A DNA stretch of 64,000 nt, taken from the NCBI GenBank assembly GCA_902527215.1, contig CABZOF010000002.1:124001-188000 (forward strand), in the 5' to 3' direction. The notes beneath the pieces are model-generated. The model had not been told where the DNA came from and searched no databases. It saw only the letters and a list, made by a program, of their open reading frames with translations. Below, piece after piece: positions 1 to 9,805 of the stretch. Every line of letters begins with the position of its first letter. Position 1 is the stretch's first letter. Source of the DNA: an uncultured Pelagibacteraceae bacterium. Lineage in GTDB: Bacteria > Pseudomonadota > Alphaproteobacteria > Pelagibacterales > Pelagibacteraceae. Both the position numbers and the translations under genes were made by a program.

Positions 1-332
1 TTTTATTCACTATTGGTGATATTGGCTCAATTAAAACTGAAATAAAATATAGTGAGGAAAATGGTGATACAATATTTCGTTCATCAAATTCTTTATTAAT
101 AAAAAATAAAAATAGGTTTGCCAAAAAATTCCAGGTAAAATTGGATAAATTGGAGAATATTAATGTAATCAATTTTAAAATTGAAAAAAATGTTAACTCT
201 GGCTTAATATCAATATTTGATATAAAAATTAATCAAGATACAAATCATCGCAAAAAAAATGATAAATCTAGATATAACATTAAAAATTCTCAAGAGCTTA
301 AATCTTTAGTTAAAAATATTATAAATAGCTAG
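1..332 (+). CDS. C-terminal end of an unrecognised protein (cut by window start)
   Basis: The reading frame that starts at base 3 is open from the window edge to the TAG at 330-332, giving about 109 C-terminal residues, so the TTG at 141 is not the true start. The visible part is rich in Lys, Asn and Ile with alternating hydrophobic residues, as in beta-rich proteins, and ends in a polar tail. I see no catalytic motif and do not recognise the family; an AsmA/TamB-like envelope protein is possible but unproven. Its stop overlaps the stop of the convergent fumC by 3-4 bases. Confidence 0.6.
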   Translation, partial: LFTIGDIGSIKTEIKYSEENGDTIFRSSNSLLIKNKNRFAKKFQVKLDKLENINVINFKIEKNVNSGLISIFDIKINQDTNHRKKNDKSRYNIKNSQELKSLVKNIINS

Positions 333-1717
333 TCTGGTTTTGTCATTTTATTAGGATCAACAATTGTATTATAATCTCTCTCATTTATTAATCCTGATTT
401 CAGTGCTTCAACTTTTAAGGTTGTTTTATTTTTTAATGCATTCTTAGCAATCTTTGCAGCATTATCGTAGCCAATCTTTGGAGATAAGGCTGTTACCAGC
501 ATTAAAGAGTTATCCACTAAGTGCTTAATTCTGTTTTTGTCAGCTTTTAGTCCAGAGATACAATATTTTGCAAAACTTTTTGTGCTATCTGAAAGAATTT
601 GGATAGATTGCAGTACATTATGAATTATTAAAGGTTTAAAAACATTAAGCTCAAAATGACCATGTGAACCAGCCATTGTAATTCCATTGTGATTACCAAT
701 TACTTTCACACATACCATTGTTACAGCTTCACATTGAGTTGGATTTACTTTACCAGGCATAATTGATGACCCAGGTTCATTCTCTGGTAATATCAATTCA
801 CCATATCCAGCTCTCGGTCCTGAACCTAAAAATCTAATATCATTTGCTATTTTCATTAAGCATACAGCAGTTGTATTTAATGTACCTGAATAATTTACTA
901 TTGCATCGTGAGCGGCAAGTGCAGCAAACTTATTTTTAGCTGGCTTAAAAGGCAATTTAGTTATTCTTTTTATTTCATTTACTATTTTCTTATCAAAATT
1001 TTTTTTAGTATTAATACCAGTACCTACCGCGGTACCACCTTGTGCTAAATAATAAATTTCATTTAGTGAAACTTTTATTCTTTTAATGCATTCTTCTAGT
1101 TGAGATTGGTAGCCAGAAAATTCTTGACCTAATGATAAAGGAGTAGCATCCTGAAGATGTGTTCTACCTATTTTGATAATTTTATTAAAGTCAATTACTT
1201 TTTTTTTTAATTCTTTATTTAATAATACTAAACTTGGTAATAGTTTTTCTCTAGTTTCCATTGCTATTGCGATATGCATTGCAGTTGGAAATACATCATT
1301 AGTAGATTGAGATTTATTAACATGATCGTTGGGATGTACAGGTTTTTTTGTACCCTTTTTACCTTTTAGTATTTCAATTGCTCTATTAGAAATAACTTCA
1401 TTCACGTTCATATTTGTTTGTGTGCCAGAACCAGTTTGCCAAACTTTAAGAGGAAAATGATCATCCAATTTCCCTGTAATAACTTCATTAGAAGCGCGTA
1501 AAATAGATTTATAAATTGTTTTACTAATATCTTTATTTTTAAAATTTGTAACAGCTGCTGCCTTTTTTATAATAGCTATGGATTTTATTAACTTTGGTCT
1601 GACTAGTGCATCTCCAATATCAAAGTATTTTTTTGATCTTTGTGTTGATGCACCCCAATACTTATCCACAGGCACATTTATAGAGCCAATGCTGTCATAT
1701 TCTTTTCTGAATTTCAT
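329..1717 (-). CDS. fumC: Class II fumarate hydratase
   Basis: FumC interconverts fumarate and malate in the TCA cycle in the cytoplasm. The 462-residue length fits iron-independent class II fumarases. The superfamily signature [11 protein letters not shown] is at about residues 316-326 and forms the flexible active-site loop; [10 protein letters not shown] (about 184-193) carries the conserved His region, and [15 protein letters not shown] near 95-109 is the first conserved block. It is divergent from the MazG-like gene at 1785, with 67 bases between starts. It converges on the truncated gene at the window start with overlapping stop codons and no visible terminator. The identity is secure. 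Confidence 0.96.
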   Translation of the reverse strand: MKFRKEYDSIGSINVPVDKYWGASTQRSKKYFDIGDALVRPKLIKSIAIIKKAAAVTNFKNKDISKTIYKSILRASNEVITGKLDDHFPLKVWQTGSGTQTNMNVNEVISNRAIEILKGKKGTKKPVHPNDHVNKSQSTNDVFPTAMHIAIAMETREKLLPSLVLLNKELKKKVIDFNKIIKIGRTHLQDATPLSLGQEFSGYQSQLEECIKRIKVSLNEIYYLAQGGTAVGTGINTKKNFDKKIVNEIKRITKLPFKPAKNKFAALAAHDAIVNYSGTLNTTAVCLMKIANDIRFLGSGPRAGYGELILPENEPGSSIMPGKVNPTQCEAVTMVCVKVIGNHNGITMAGSHGHFELNVFKPLIIHNVLQSIQILSDSTKSFAKYCISGLKADKNRIKHLVDNSLMLVTALSPKIGYDNAAKIAKNALKNKTTLKVEALKSGLINERDYNTIVDPNKMTKPD

Positions 1718-1784
1718 ATTTTAGTTTTGAGAGTATATTTAAACACTTATATATTAAATAATAATAGAATCATATAGGAGTATA

Positions 1785-2156
1785 ATGACAAATTTCGAAA
1801 AAGTTGGTGTCTTCATGAAAACCTTTAATCAGGATATTAAAAATTCTTCAAGTTTAAGCACAGATAAAATAAATTCATTAAGAATTTCATTGATTAATGA
1901 GGAGTTAGAAGAGCTTAAGCAGGCAATATCAGAAAAAAATTTAACTGAAGTTGCAGATGCATTAACAGATATTTTATATGTTACCTATGGTGCAGGCCAT
2001 GCTTTTGGTATTGATTTAGACAAATGTTTTGAGGAAGTTCAAAGGTCTAATATGAGCAAATTAGGAAAAGATGGAAAACCAATATATAACGAATTTGGCA
2101 AAGTTATGAAAGGACCAGAATATTTCAAACCAGATTTATCAAAATTTGTTAAATAA
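1785..2156 (+). CDS. MazG-like nucleotide pyrophosphohydrolase
   Basis: This 123-residue all-alpha protein belongs to the MazG / phosphoribosyl-ATP pyrophosphohydrolase-like superfamily, whose members hydrolyse NTPs or dNTPs to monophosphates using Mg2+. The metal-binding helix has EELEELKQA (about residues 45-53), and the second acidic helix has EVADALTDILYV (about 65-76). The C-terminal region (SKLGKDGKPIYNEFGKVMKGP) matches the short single-domain phage/bacterial subgroup. An AGGAG sits a few bases before the ATG at 1785. The substrate is unknown; house-cleaning of damaged nucleotides is an inference from the family. It converges on ygfZ with one base between the genes. Confidence 0.8.
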   Translation: MTNFEKVGVFMKTFNQDIKNSSSLSTDKINSLRISLINEELEELKQAISEKNLTEVADALTDILYVTYGAGHAFGIDLDKCFEEVQRSNMSKLGKDGKPIYNEFGKVMKGPEYFKPDLSKFVK

Positions 2157-2157
2157 T

Positions 2158-3039
2158 CTAAAGCCAATTTGGTTTTAACGCCTTTATTTTTGCATCTCCA
2201 CATTTAAGATCTTTATCAAAATTAAAGCTTTTATCCTCTAGTTTTAGTAATGCAAATGGATTTTTATTATTGATCAATAACTTTCCAATATTTTTATTTT
2301 CAGATGTAATTTCGTCACTATTGATGTCACCTTCTAAAACTTTAATTGCGAATAGTCTTTTATTAAGTTTATCTTTAAGTTTAATTCTTGCTGTATTTTC
2401 TTGTCCTACATAACATCCTTTTTTAAAGTCAATTGCATTGAGCTCTTCAAAATTGCATTCAATTCCAAATATTTTATCCTGAAGTTTATTGGTATCAATT
2501 TGAGCAATTCCTAATTCATGACTATAATTATAATATTCATCAACGTCAGAGACTTCTAATCCCAATTTTTTAATAGAAAGATATAATTTTTCTAAATTAA
2601 TAACTAGTCGGGCTCCTAATTTATCAGATCTTGGATCTAAGAGAATAGGATCTTCTCTAAAATTTATTGTAAAACCCACTTCATCTTTTGAATTTTCTAA
2701 TTCTAAAAATTTTTCCTTTGTTAAATTAGCAACAACAAACTCGTTGCTCAGATTTATAATCTCTACTTTAGATCTTAACTTATATAAATTTAACTGTTTA
2801 TATAAATTTTCTATAATCTTTTTTTCACAATCTAAAAAGTAACCGGATTTGTGTTTAATAATGATAAAATCGTAAAGATATTTGCCTTGAGGAGTTAAAA
2901 GAGCTGCAAAACAACTTCTATCTTCTGATACACTTTCAATATTGTTTGTAATTATATTTTGTAAAAATTCTTTACCATCATCTCCATTTATATAAAGGAG
3001 ACCTCTATTCTCTAGAATGTAAATACTATTTCTATTCAT
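2158..3039 (-). CDS. ygfZ: Folate-binding YgfZ/GcvT-like protein
   Basis: The YgfZ family is related to the aminomethyltransferase GcvT, binds tetrahydrofolate and supports maturation or repair of certain Fe-S enzymes such as MiaB. The diagnostic motif KGCYVGQE is at about residues 207-214 with the conserved Cys, followed by the usual small C-terminal beta barrel. The N-terminal block (GDDGKEFLQNIITNNI, about 19-34) also fits. Length 293 is normal or slightly short. It is divergent from the dihydroorotase-like gene (42 bases between starts). The family is sure, the exact cellular target is not. Confidence 0.88.
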   Translation of the reverse strand: MNRNSIYILENRGLLYINGDDGKEFLQNIITNNIESVSEDRSCFAALLTPQGKYLYDFIIIKHKSGYFLDCEKKIIENLYKQLNLYKLRSKVEIINLSNEFVVANLTKEKFLELENSKDEVGFTINFREDPILLDPRSDKLGARLVINLEKLYLSIKKLGLEVSDVDEYYNYSHELGIAQIDTNKLQDKIFGIECNFEELNAIDFKKGCYVGQENTARIKLKDKLNKRLFAIKVLEGDINSDEITSENKNIGKLLINNKNPFALLKLEDKSFNFDKDLKCGDAKIKALKPNWL

Positions 3040-3081
3040 ATTGTAATACTATAACAAATGATATAAGTACTTTTTAAATAA

Positions 3082-4392
3082 ATGTTAGACCTAATAATCA
3101 AAAATGGTAAATGCTATATTGATAAAGATCTTAAAGATGTTGATATAGGCATTCAAAATAGCAAAATTGTAAAAATTGGTAAATTAGAAGAAGAAGCAAG
3201 TCAATCAATAGATGCAAGTGGACTTACTGTTCTTCCTGGTTGTATTGATACTCAAACACATTTTAGGGAACCAGGCTCAACTGATACAGAGGATTTAGCT
3301 TCAGGAAGTAGAGCTGCAATTATTGGAGGTATAACCTCAGTGTTTGAAATGCCAAACACTAATCCTGCAACTACAAACAAAGCAGAATTTCAAAGAAAAA
3401 TAGATTTAGCAAAAAATAGAATGTTTTGTAATCATGCATTTTATTTTGGTGCAACTCCTACTAATCAGGGCGAATTAGCTGATCTTAAGGGTTTAGATGG
3501 ATGTTGTGGAGTAAAACTATTTGCAGGTTCTTCCACTGGAACTTTATTAGTTCATAAAGAAGAAGATATTGAAAAAGTATTTGAAAGTACTTCTAAAATT
3601 GTAGCAGTACACTCAGAAGATGAGGATATTTTAAATCTTAGAAAAAAGTTTAGAGAAAAAGGAAATGTTCATTCTCATCCAATATGGAGGGATGAAGAAT
3701 GTGCAATTTCTTCTACAAGGAAGATTGTTAAAATAGCAAAAAGATTAGGTAAAAAAGCCCATATACTTCATATTACAACAAAACAGGAGATTGATTTTTT
3801 ATCTCAGAATAAGGGGGACATAACTTTTGAAATAACTCCACAGCATTTAACAATGTATGCACCAGATTGTTACGACAAACTTGGAACTTATGCTCAGATG
3901 AATCCACCAATCAGAGAAAAAAGTCATTATGATAGACTTTGGTATGCGGTAAGAAATAATTATAATGATACTATTGGTTCAGATCATGCTCCTCATCTAA
4001 AAGTTAATAAAGATAAAGAATATCCAGATACTCCCTCCGGAATGCCTGGGGTTCAGACCTTATTACCTGTGATGTTGAACCATGTAAATGAGGGAAAACT
4101 AACTTTAGTTCAGCTTATGAATCTTGTTTGTGAAAACCCAGTGAAAATTTTTGGTATTATAGGTAAGGGATATATAAAGGAAGATTATGATGCAGACTTT
4201 ACAATTGTGGATATGAACAAAATTATCGAAATAAAAAATGAAAAAATAGAGAGTAAGTGTGGCTGGTCACCTTTCGATGGACACAAGTTTAAGGGAACTC
4301 CAGTTTATACAATCATAAATGGAAATATTAAAATGAAAGATGGAGAAATCCTAGGAGAAGCATCAGGTAAGCCCATTAAGTTCGATAATTAA
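3082..4392 (+). CDS. pyrC: Dihydroorotase-type amidohydrolase
   Basis: This cyclic amidohydrolase of 436 residues would close carbamoyl-aspartate to dihydroorotate in pyrimidine synthesis. It starts with a small composite beta domain, then the barrel begins at LPGCIDTQTHFREPGS (about 51-66). The usual metal motif is D-x-H-x-H; here it reads D56-T-Q58-T-H60, so the first His is Gln. The likely carboxylated Lys (GVKLFAG), the later His sites (AVHSED, HILHIT) and the catalytic Asp (IGSDHAPH) are present. The HFREPG block is typical of class I dihydroorotases. I infer dihydroorotase, but hydantoinase or allantoinase activity cannot be excluded. It converges on prpE. Confidence 0.82.
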   Translation: MLDLIIKNGKCYIDKDLKDVDIGIQNSKIVKIGKLEEEASQSIDASGLTVLPGCIDTQTHFREPGSTDTEDLASGSRAAIIGGITSVFEMPNTNPATTNKAEFQRKIDLAKNRMFCNHAFYFGATPTNQGELADLKGLDGCCGVKLFAGSSTGTLLVHKEEDIEKVFESTSKIVAVHSEDEDILNLRKKFREKGNVHSHPIWRDEECAISSTRKIVKIAKRLGKKAHILHITTKQEIDFLSQNKGDITFEITPQHLTMYAPDCYDKLGTYAQMNPPIREKSHYDRLWYAVRNNYNDTIGSDHAPHLKVNKDKEYPDTPSGMPGVQTLLPVMLNHVNEGKLTLVQLMNLVCENPVKIFGIIGKGYIKEDYDADFTIVDMNKIIEIKNEKIESKCGWSPFDGHKFKGTPVYTIINGNIKMKDGEILGEASGKPIKFDN

Positions 4393-4398
4393 TTTAAT

Positions 4399-6297
4399 TT
4401 ATTTGGTAAGAATTTTATTTTCTATTAAACTTTGAGTAATCTCATCTAAAATTGCCGGATCGTCGATTGTTGCTGGCATTTTATAATCTTCCTTGTCAGC
4501 AATTTTACGAATAGTTCCTCTTAATATTTTTCCTGATCTTGTTTTTGGTAATCTTTTTATAACTATTACAACTTTAAATGCAGCAACTGGTCCAATTTTA
4601 TCTCTAACCATTTGAATGCATTCTTTTGAAATAGTTTCGTTATCTTTTTCAACACCAGATTTTATAACAACTAAACCAATTGGTAATTGTCCTTTTAATT
4701 TATCAGCAATCCCAAGAACAGCACATTCTGCAACTGATTGGTGTTCAGATAATACTTCTTCAATTGCTCCTGTCGATAATCTATGACCAGCAACATTAAT
4801 TATGTCATCGGTTCGTGACATAATCCATATGTATCCATCTTCATCAATGTGTCCAGCATCATAAGTTTGATAGTAACCATTATAATTAGTCATATAATTT
4901 TCTTCATATCTCTTGTCAGCATTCCATAGTGTAGGAAATGTACCTGGAGGCAAAGGCAATTTAACAACTATGTCACCCATTTCATTAGGTTTTGCGATTG
5001 AATGATCTGGTTTAATTATTTTTACATTATAACCCGGGACCGCTTTACATGCAGAACCATATTTAGTTTTTTGCATTTCTATGCCAGTACAATTTGAACT
5101 TATCGCCCAACTTGTTTCCGTTTGCCACCAATGATCTATCACCGGTACGTTTAAAAGATTTTCAGCCCATTTTATTGTGTCAGGATCAGCTCTTTCTCCA
5201 GCTAAAAATAAACTCTCAAAAGAACTTAAATCATATTTTGAAAAAAATTTTCCATCTGGATCTTCTTTCTTAATTGCTCTAAAAGCTGTGGGTGCAGTGA
5301 ATAAAGATTTAATTTTATACTCTGAAATTATTCTCCAAAACACTCCTGCATCAGGAGTACCAACTGGTTTTCCCTCAAATAAAACTGTAGTACATCCTTT
5401 GAATAGTGGAGCGTAAACAATATACGAATGACCTACTATCCAACCTATGTCACTAGCTGACCACCAAACATCATTCTCATCAATATTATAAATATTTTTC
5501 ATTGTCCATTTAAGAGCAACGATATGACCACCAACATCTCTAACAATTCCTTTTGGTATTCCAGTTGTTCCTGATGTATATAAAATGTAAGCAAATTCAT
5601 TTGCTCCAATCTCAACGCAATCTTTATTTTTGGCATTAACAAGTACTTCGTCCCAACTTATTTCAAGTGGAGAGTTTAGATTTACCTCGTGATCTTTTCT
5701 TTGAAAGAAAATTACTTTTTCGACTTTATGTTTTGCAAGTTTTAATGCTCCATCTACTAATGGTCTGTACTCAACTGTTCTTCCTGGTTCAAATCCACAA
5801 GAAGCTGTAATTAAAATTTTTGCATTACTATCATCAATTCTGCTTGCTAACTCATTTGAAGCAAATCCTCCGAAAACAACTGAATGTATTGCACCAATTC
5901 TTCCACAAGCAAGCATTGCTATGACTGCCTCAGGTATCATTGGCATATAAATAATGACTCTATCACCCTTCTTGACACCTTGGTTGTCTAACGCCCAGGC
6001 AAATTTTGAGATTTTTTCTCTTAATTCACTGTATGTAAACTTTGCTCTACTGTCAGTTATTGGACTGTCATAAATCAAAGCAGTCTTATCGCCGTTACCA
6101 TTGTCAATATGAACATCAATAGCGTTGTAGCATGTGTTTGTAACACCATCTTCAAACCATTTATAAAATGGTGGCTTAGATTTGTTTAAAATCTTTGTAG
6201 GTTTTTTAAACCAGAAGACATCTTCTGATACATTTTTCCAAAATTCCTCTGGATTTCGAATAGATTCCTCATAAATTTTATCAAAACTATTTGTCAT
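4399..6297 (-). CDS. prpE: Propionyl-CoA synthetase
   Basis: This acyl-adenylate-forming enzyme (632 residues) activates propionate, possibly also acetate or acrylate, to its CoA thioester using ATP. The AMP-binding P-loop motif TSGTTGIPKG is at 241-250, and the C-terminal catalytic Lys lies in PKTRSGKILRG (about Lys590). The N-terminal extension ACAS domain and the run GHIVALKWTMKNIY after the P-loop match PrpE rather than Acs. It is transcribed away from the proteorhodopsin gene, sharing a 214-base divergent region. In marine bacteria a role in using propionate or DMSP-derived C3 acids is plausible but inferred. Confidence 0.9.
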   Translation of the reverse strand: MTNSFDKIYEESIRNPEEFWKNVSEDVFWFKKPTKILNKSKPPFYKWFEDGVTNTCYNAIDVHIDNGNGDKTALIYDSPITDSRAKFTYSELREKISKFAWALDNQGVKKGDRVIIYMPMIPEAVIAMLACGRIGAIHSVVFGGFASNELASRIDDSNAKILITASCGFEPGRTVEYRPLVDGALKLAKHKVEKVIFFQRKDHEVNLNSPLEISWDEVLVNAKNKDCVEIGANEFAYILYTSGTTGIPKGIVRDVGGHIVALKWTMKNIYNIDENDVWWSASDIGWIVGHSYIVYAPLFKGCTTVLFEGKPVGTPDAGVFWRIISEYKIKSLFTAPTAFRAIKKEDPDGKFFSKYDLSSFESLFLAGERADPDTIKWAENLLNVPVIDHWWQTETSWAISSNCTGIEMQKTKYGSACKAVPGYNVKIIKPDHSIAKPNEMGDIVVKLPLPPGTFPTLWNADKRYEENYMTNYNGYYQTYDAGHIDEDGYIWIMSRTDDIINVAGHRLSTGAIEEVLSEHQSVAECAVLGIADKLKGQLPIGLVVIKSGVEKDNETISKECIQMVRDKIGPVAAFKVVIVIKRLPKTRSGKILRGTIRKIADKEDYKMPATIDDPAILDEITQSLIENKILTK

Positions 6298-6400
6298 AGT
6301 GATTTGTTTTTTGACTCACTTTTATAATGATTTTATGTAACAGGTTGTATTTAATTTTATAAAGTAAGTAAAATCAATACTTTTTAGATGTCAAAAACTC

Positions 6401-6480
6401 TTCAATTAACTAAATTAATTTGCTATCTAACCCTAACTTTAGACTAATCATTAGATTAGTCTGTAGTTTAAATTTAAACT
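6401..6480 (+). promoter_or_regulatory. Proteorhodopsin promoter candidate with two perfect dyads
   Basis: A sigma-70-like pair is seen: TTCAAT (6401-6406), 17 bases, TATCTA (6424-6429). Just downstream are two perfect inverted repeats: AGACTAATC / GATTAGTCT (6441-6449 and 6454-6462, 4-base loop) and the 16-base palindrome AGTTTAAATTTAAACT (6465-6480). An alternative promoter is TTGTAT (6345-6350), 18 bases, TAAAAT (6369-6374). The dyads would lie in the 5' UTR or act as operators. Promoter calls are tentative; the dyads are directly visible. Confidence 0.45.
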
Positions 6481-6498
6481 AATAAAAAAACTAACTAT

Positions 6499-6505
6499 GA
6501 GGGAG
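6499..6505 (+). promoter_or_regulatory. Ribosome binding site deciding the proteorhodopsin start
   Basis: GAGGGAG at 6499-6505 lies six bases before the ATG at 6512. It overlaps an in-frame upstream ATG (6497) that has no Shine-Dalgarno of its own, so translation should start at 6512, which also places the signal sequence correctly. Confidence 0.75.
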
Positions 6506-6511
6506 TTTTTT

Positions 6512-7276
6512 ATGAAGACAATGAAAATGTTAGCATTAGCAGCAGTGCTTTTCGGAGCAACTACGGCAGCTAACGCGGCAACAGCCTTTTTAGCTACAGA
6601 CGATTTCGTAGGTATTTCGTTTTGGTTAATATCAATGGGTATGTTAGCAGCTACAGCGTTTTTCTTTATGGAACAGGCTAACGTCAGTTCACAATGGAGA
6701 AAATCAGTAAACGTAGCTGGATTAGTAACAGGTATAGCATTTATTCACTACATGTATATGAGAGCAGTATGGATCGAAACAGGTGATACTCCAACTGTTT
6801 ACAGATACATTGACTGGTTAATTACTGTACCACTACAGCTAGTAGAATTTTACTTAATTCTTTCAGCAGTACGAAAAGTTGACACAAACATATTCTGGAG
6901 AATCTTAATTGGTTCACTAGTTATGTTAATAGGTGGATATCTTGGAGAAGCTGGATTCATTAACGCTACACTAGGTTTCATAATCGGTATGGCTGGATGG
7001 ATTTACATTCTTTATGAAATCTTTTCAGGAGAAGCAGGAAAAGTTGCTGCTAAATCTGGAAATAAATCTTTAGTAACTGCATTTGGAGCTTTAAGAATGA
7101 TTGTTACTGTAGGTTGGGCTATTTACCCATTAGGTTATATTTTTGGTTACCTAACAGGTGGAATAGATGGTAATGCATTAAACGTTATCTATAACTTAGC
7201 AGACTTTGTTAATAAAATCGCATTTGGTTTAATTATCTGGTCTTGTGCAGTTTCTAACTCTACAAGAAGAGCATAG
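6512..7276 (+). CDS. Proteorhodopsin, blue-absorbing type
   Basis: This is a retinal-binding, light-driven proton pump of seven transmembrane helices (254 residues), with a cleavable N-terminal signal ending near ATTAANAA. Key residues, with green-proteorhodopsin numbering in brackets: His79 [75], proton acceptor Asp101 [97] in RYIDWLIT, proton donor Glu112 [108], Schiff-base Lys235 [231] in DFVNKIAFG. The tuning position [105] is Gln109, the residue of blue-absorbing pumps. The start at 6512 is set by the GAGGGAG ribosome site. It is followed by a terminator and then by ferredoxin and reductase genes, an order known in SAR11. No retinal synthesis genes are in the window. Confidence 0.97.
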   Translation: MKTMKMLALAAVLFGATTAANAATAFLATDDFVGISFWLISMGMLAATAFFFMEQANVSSQWRKSVNVAGLVTGIAFIHYMYMRAVWIETGDTPTVYRYIDWLITVPLQLVEFYLILSAVRKVDTNIFWRILIGSLVMLIGGYLGEAGFINATLGFIIGMAGWIYILYEIFSGEAGKVAAKSGNKSLVTAFGALRMIVTVGWAIYPLGYIFGYLTGGIDGNALNVIYNLADFVNKIAFGLIIWSCAVSNSTRRA

Positions 7277-7298
7277 TAACAATTAGTTACGAAATATA

Positions 7299-7673
<375 letters not shown>

Positions 7674-7674
<1 letters not shown>

Positions 7675-8687
7675 TGATTAAAACTGATGTTGTAATAATT
7701 GGTGCAGGTCCAACAGGATTATTTTGTGCACATCAACTTGGTATTATTGGATTAAAGTGTGAAATAGTAGATAACCTAGATAAAATTGGTGGTCAATGTA
7801 TTGAACTTTATCCAGATAAACCGATTTACGATATTCCTGCAGTTCCAGAGTGTACTGGAGAAGAACTTACAAATAATCTCATTGAGCAAATTAAACCTTT
7901 TAATTTTAATTTTCATTTAAATGATAGAGTTCAAGAACTTTCAAATAAAAATGATGATTGGATTGTTAAAACAATAAGTGGGAAAAAATTCCAAACTCCA
8001 AATGTTGTAATTGCTGGAGGCGTTGGATCATTTGAACCAAGAAAATTTTCAACAAAAAGTGCAGAAAAGTTTGATGGGACTTCAGTTTTGTATTCGATAA
8101 AAGACAAAACTATTTTTAAAGATAAATCTGTAGCTATCTTTGGGGGAGGAGATAGCGCACTGGACTGGGCAATAGAATTATCTAATAACTCTAAAGTCTC
8201 ACTAATTCATAGAAGAGATGAGTTTAGAGGAGCTCCTGCAAGTGTTCAAAAAATTAAAGAGCTTAGCAAGAAAAATGTTATAAACTTATTTACTAAGTAC
8301 TCAATCAAAGATGTCAAAGGAAACGGGTCTTTAGAGGAAGTAGAGATTAAAAGTGAAGAAGGTAAAAGTAAAATAATAAAAGCTGATTATGTTTTGGGTT
8401 TCTTCGGTTTGATAATGAAACTTGGTCCAATAGTTGAGTGGGGCCTTAATTTAGATAAAAAAACAATTCCAGTTAATACTGAAAACTTTGAAACTAATAA
8501 GAAAGGTATATTTGCAATCGGTGACATCTGTACCTATCCAGGAAAGCTTAAACTAATACTTTCTGGTTTTCATGAGGGGGCTTTAGCAGCAAGAGGATGT
8601 TTTAAATATGCACGACCTAATGAAAAATACAGATTTGAATTTACAACAGCATCCAGCACTATTAAAGATAGATTGGGTGTAAAATAG
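7674..8687 (+). CDS. Ferredoxin-NADP reductase, thioredoxin reductase-like type
   Basis: A 337-residue two-nucleotide-domain flavoprotein. The FAD site is GAGPTG (10-15) and the NADPH site is GGGDSA (157-162), with a final FAD block GIFAIGDICTYPGK. There is no CxxC redox disulfide, so it is not a true thioredoxin reductase but matches the TrxR-like ferredoxin/flavodoxin-NADP reductases, often annotated as TrxB. Direct coupling to the ferredoxin gene (stop and start overlap by one base) supports electron exchange between NADPH and that ferredoxin. The link to proteorhodopsin is by position only. Confidence 0.88.
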
Positions 8688-9313
8688 TGATTGAATTATT
8701 CACTGCTGATACTCCTAATGGTTGGAAAATTAGCATTATGTTGGAGGAGATAAAATTTGATTATAAAATAACAAAAATTAACCTTAGCGAAGATGAGCAA
8801 CATAAACCAGAATTCAAAAAAATAAGTCCTTTTAACAAAATACCAGTTATTAAAGATCACGAAAACAATAAGTCAATTTTCGAGTCTGGAGCGATACTGA
8901 TGTATCTTGGTGAAAAGAGTAAAATGTTTTATCCTGAAGAGAACAAACTAGAGATAAATCAATGGTTAATGGCCCAAATGGGTTTGATTGGCCCTATGAT
9001 AGGACAACATCATCAGTTCCATTATTATCATCAAGGTAAAAGTGACTGGGGAGAAGAAAGATATTTTAAGATTACAAGAAAACTTTATGAAGATTTAGAT
9101 GTAAGACTCTCACAAAGTGAATATTTAGCTTGTAAAGAGTATTCTATTGCAGACATTGCTACATGGTCTTGGATTGCAAGACATAAAAGACATGATATTG
9201 GATTGGAAAATTTTAAAAGTTTATCAAGATGGTATGTTGATATAGCTAAAAGACCTGCAGTTATAAAAGGATTTAAAATATTAAATAAAGATGCTGAAAT
9301 AGATTACCCTTAG
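8687..9313 (+). CDS. Glutathione S-transferase family protein (YfcG/YghU-like)
   Basis: The 208 residues comprise an N-terminal thioredoxin-like domain (ELFTADTPNGWKISIMLEE) and an all-alpha C-terminal domain. The T-P-N-G-x-K-x-x-x-x-L-E-E start is typical of the YfcG/YghU (nu-class) branch, which has disulfide-bond reductase activity with glutathione; the glutathione-binding ESGAILMYLG block is present at about 66-75. The GTG start overlaps the reductase stop by one base, making it the last gene of the ferredoxin operon. A role in thiol redox balance is inferred. It ends tail to tail with dksA, sharing 4 bases. Confidence 0.85.
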   Translation: MIELFTADTPNGWKISIMLEEIKFDYKITKINLSEDEQHKPEFKKISPFNKIPVIKDHENNKSIFESGAILMYLGEKSKMFYPEENKLEINQWLMAQMGLIGPMIGQHHQFHYYHQGKSDWGEERYFKITRKLYEDLDVRLSQSEYLACKEYSIADIATWSWIARHKRHDIGLENFKSLSRWYVDIAKRPAVIKGFKILNKDAEIDYP

Positions 9314-9762
9314 ATATCTGCGTAAACTTTTTCCTCTTTTTCATGTTTTTCTTGTGCGGCTATACATAAAGTTGCAACTGGTCTTGCCATTAATCTTTTA
9401 AGACCAATTGGCTCAGCAGTTTCCTCACAGAAACCATATGTTCCATCTTGAATTTTTTTTAAAGCTCCATCAATTTTAGAAATTAATTTTATCTGTCTAT
9501 TAATTGCTCTCATCTCAACATTTTTTTCTGTGTAAGAGCTAGCTTGGTCAACAATATCTGCCGACGCGCTATTATCATCCATTGATGCATTAAATATTGC
9601 TTCATTGTTAGTTCTCTTTAATTCTTTTTTCCAATCCACTAATTTTTGCTTAAAGTATGCAAGATGTTTTGCACACATGTATTTTTCAGTTTCTTTTGGA
9701 ATGTATTTTTTAGAGATCTTAACCATGTCTAAATTTATGAATTTGGTGAATATATTCATCAT
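9310..9762 (-). CDS. dksA: DksA/TraR-family transcription regulator with two-Cys finger
   Basis: DksA proteins bind the RNA polymerase secondary channel and, with ppGpp, adjust rRNA and biosynthetic promoters. The coiled-coil arm (about 30-105) carries ASMDDNSASADIVDQAS with the tip Asp residues, and the C-terminal globular region reads YGFCEETAEPIG ... RLMARPVATLC. Only the first Cys of each CxxC pair remains, so a classic four-Cys zinc site is absent; this variant is common in alphaproteobacteria. The first 12 residues are poorly supported and translation may begin at the ATG ending at 9726. It is divergent from the glycosyltransferase operon. Confidence 0.88.
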   Translation of the reverse strand: MMNIFTKFINLDMVKISKKYIPKETEKYMCAKHLAYFKQKLVDWKKELKRTNNEAIFNASMDDNSASADIVDQASSYTEKNVEMRAINRQIKLISKIDGALKKIQDGTYGFCEETAEPIGLKRLMARPVATLCIAAQEKHEKEEKVYADI

Positions 9763-9805
9763 TTATTGAGTGTCAAGAATGGATTAATTGTATAAATTAT
9801 TAAAA

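Noticed and set aside
1662-1671. DnaA-box-like TTATCCACA
   Set aside because: It lies inside fumC coding sequence for conserved residues and has no accompanying repeats.
6311-6328. TTGACT and TATAAT near the prpE/proteorhodopsin gap
   Set aside because: The two boxes are only 6 bases apart, so they cannot be one sigma-70 promoter.
6497-6511. Upstream in-frame ATG of proteorhodopsin
   Set aside because: It overlaps the GAGGGAG ribosome site of the ATG at 6512 and has no site of its own.
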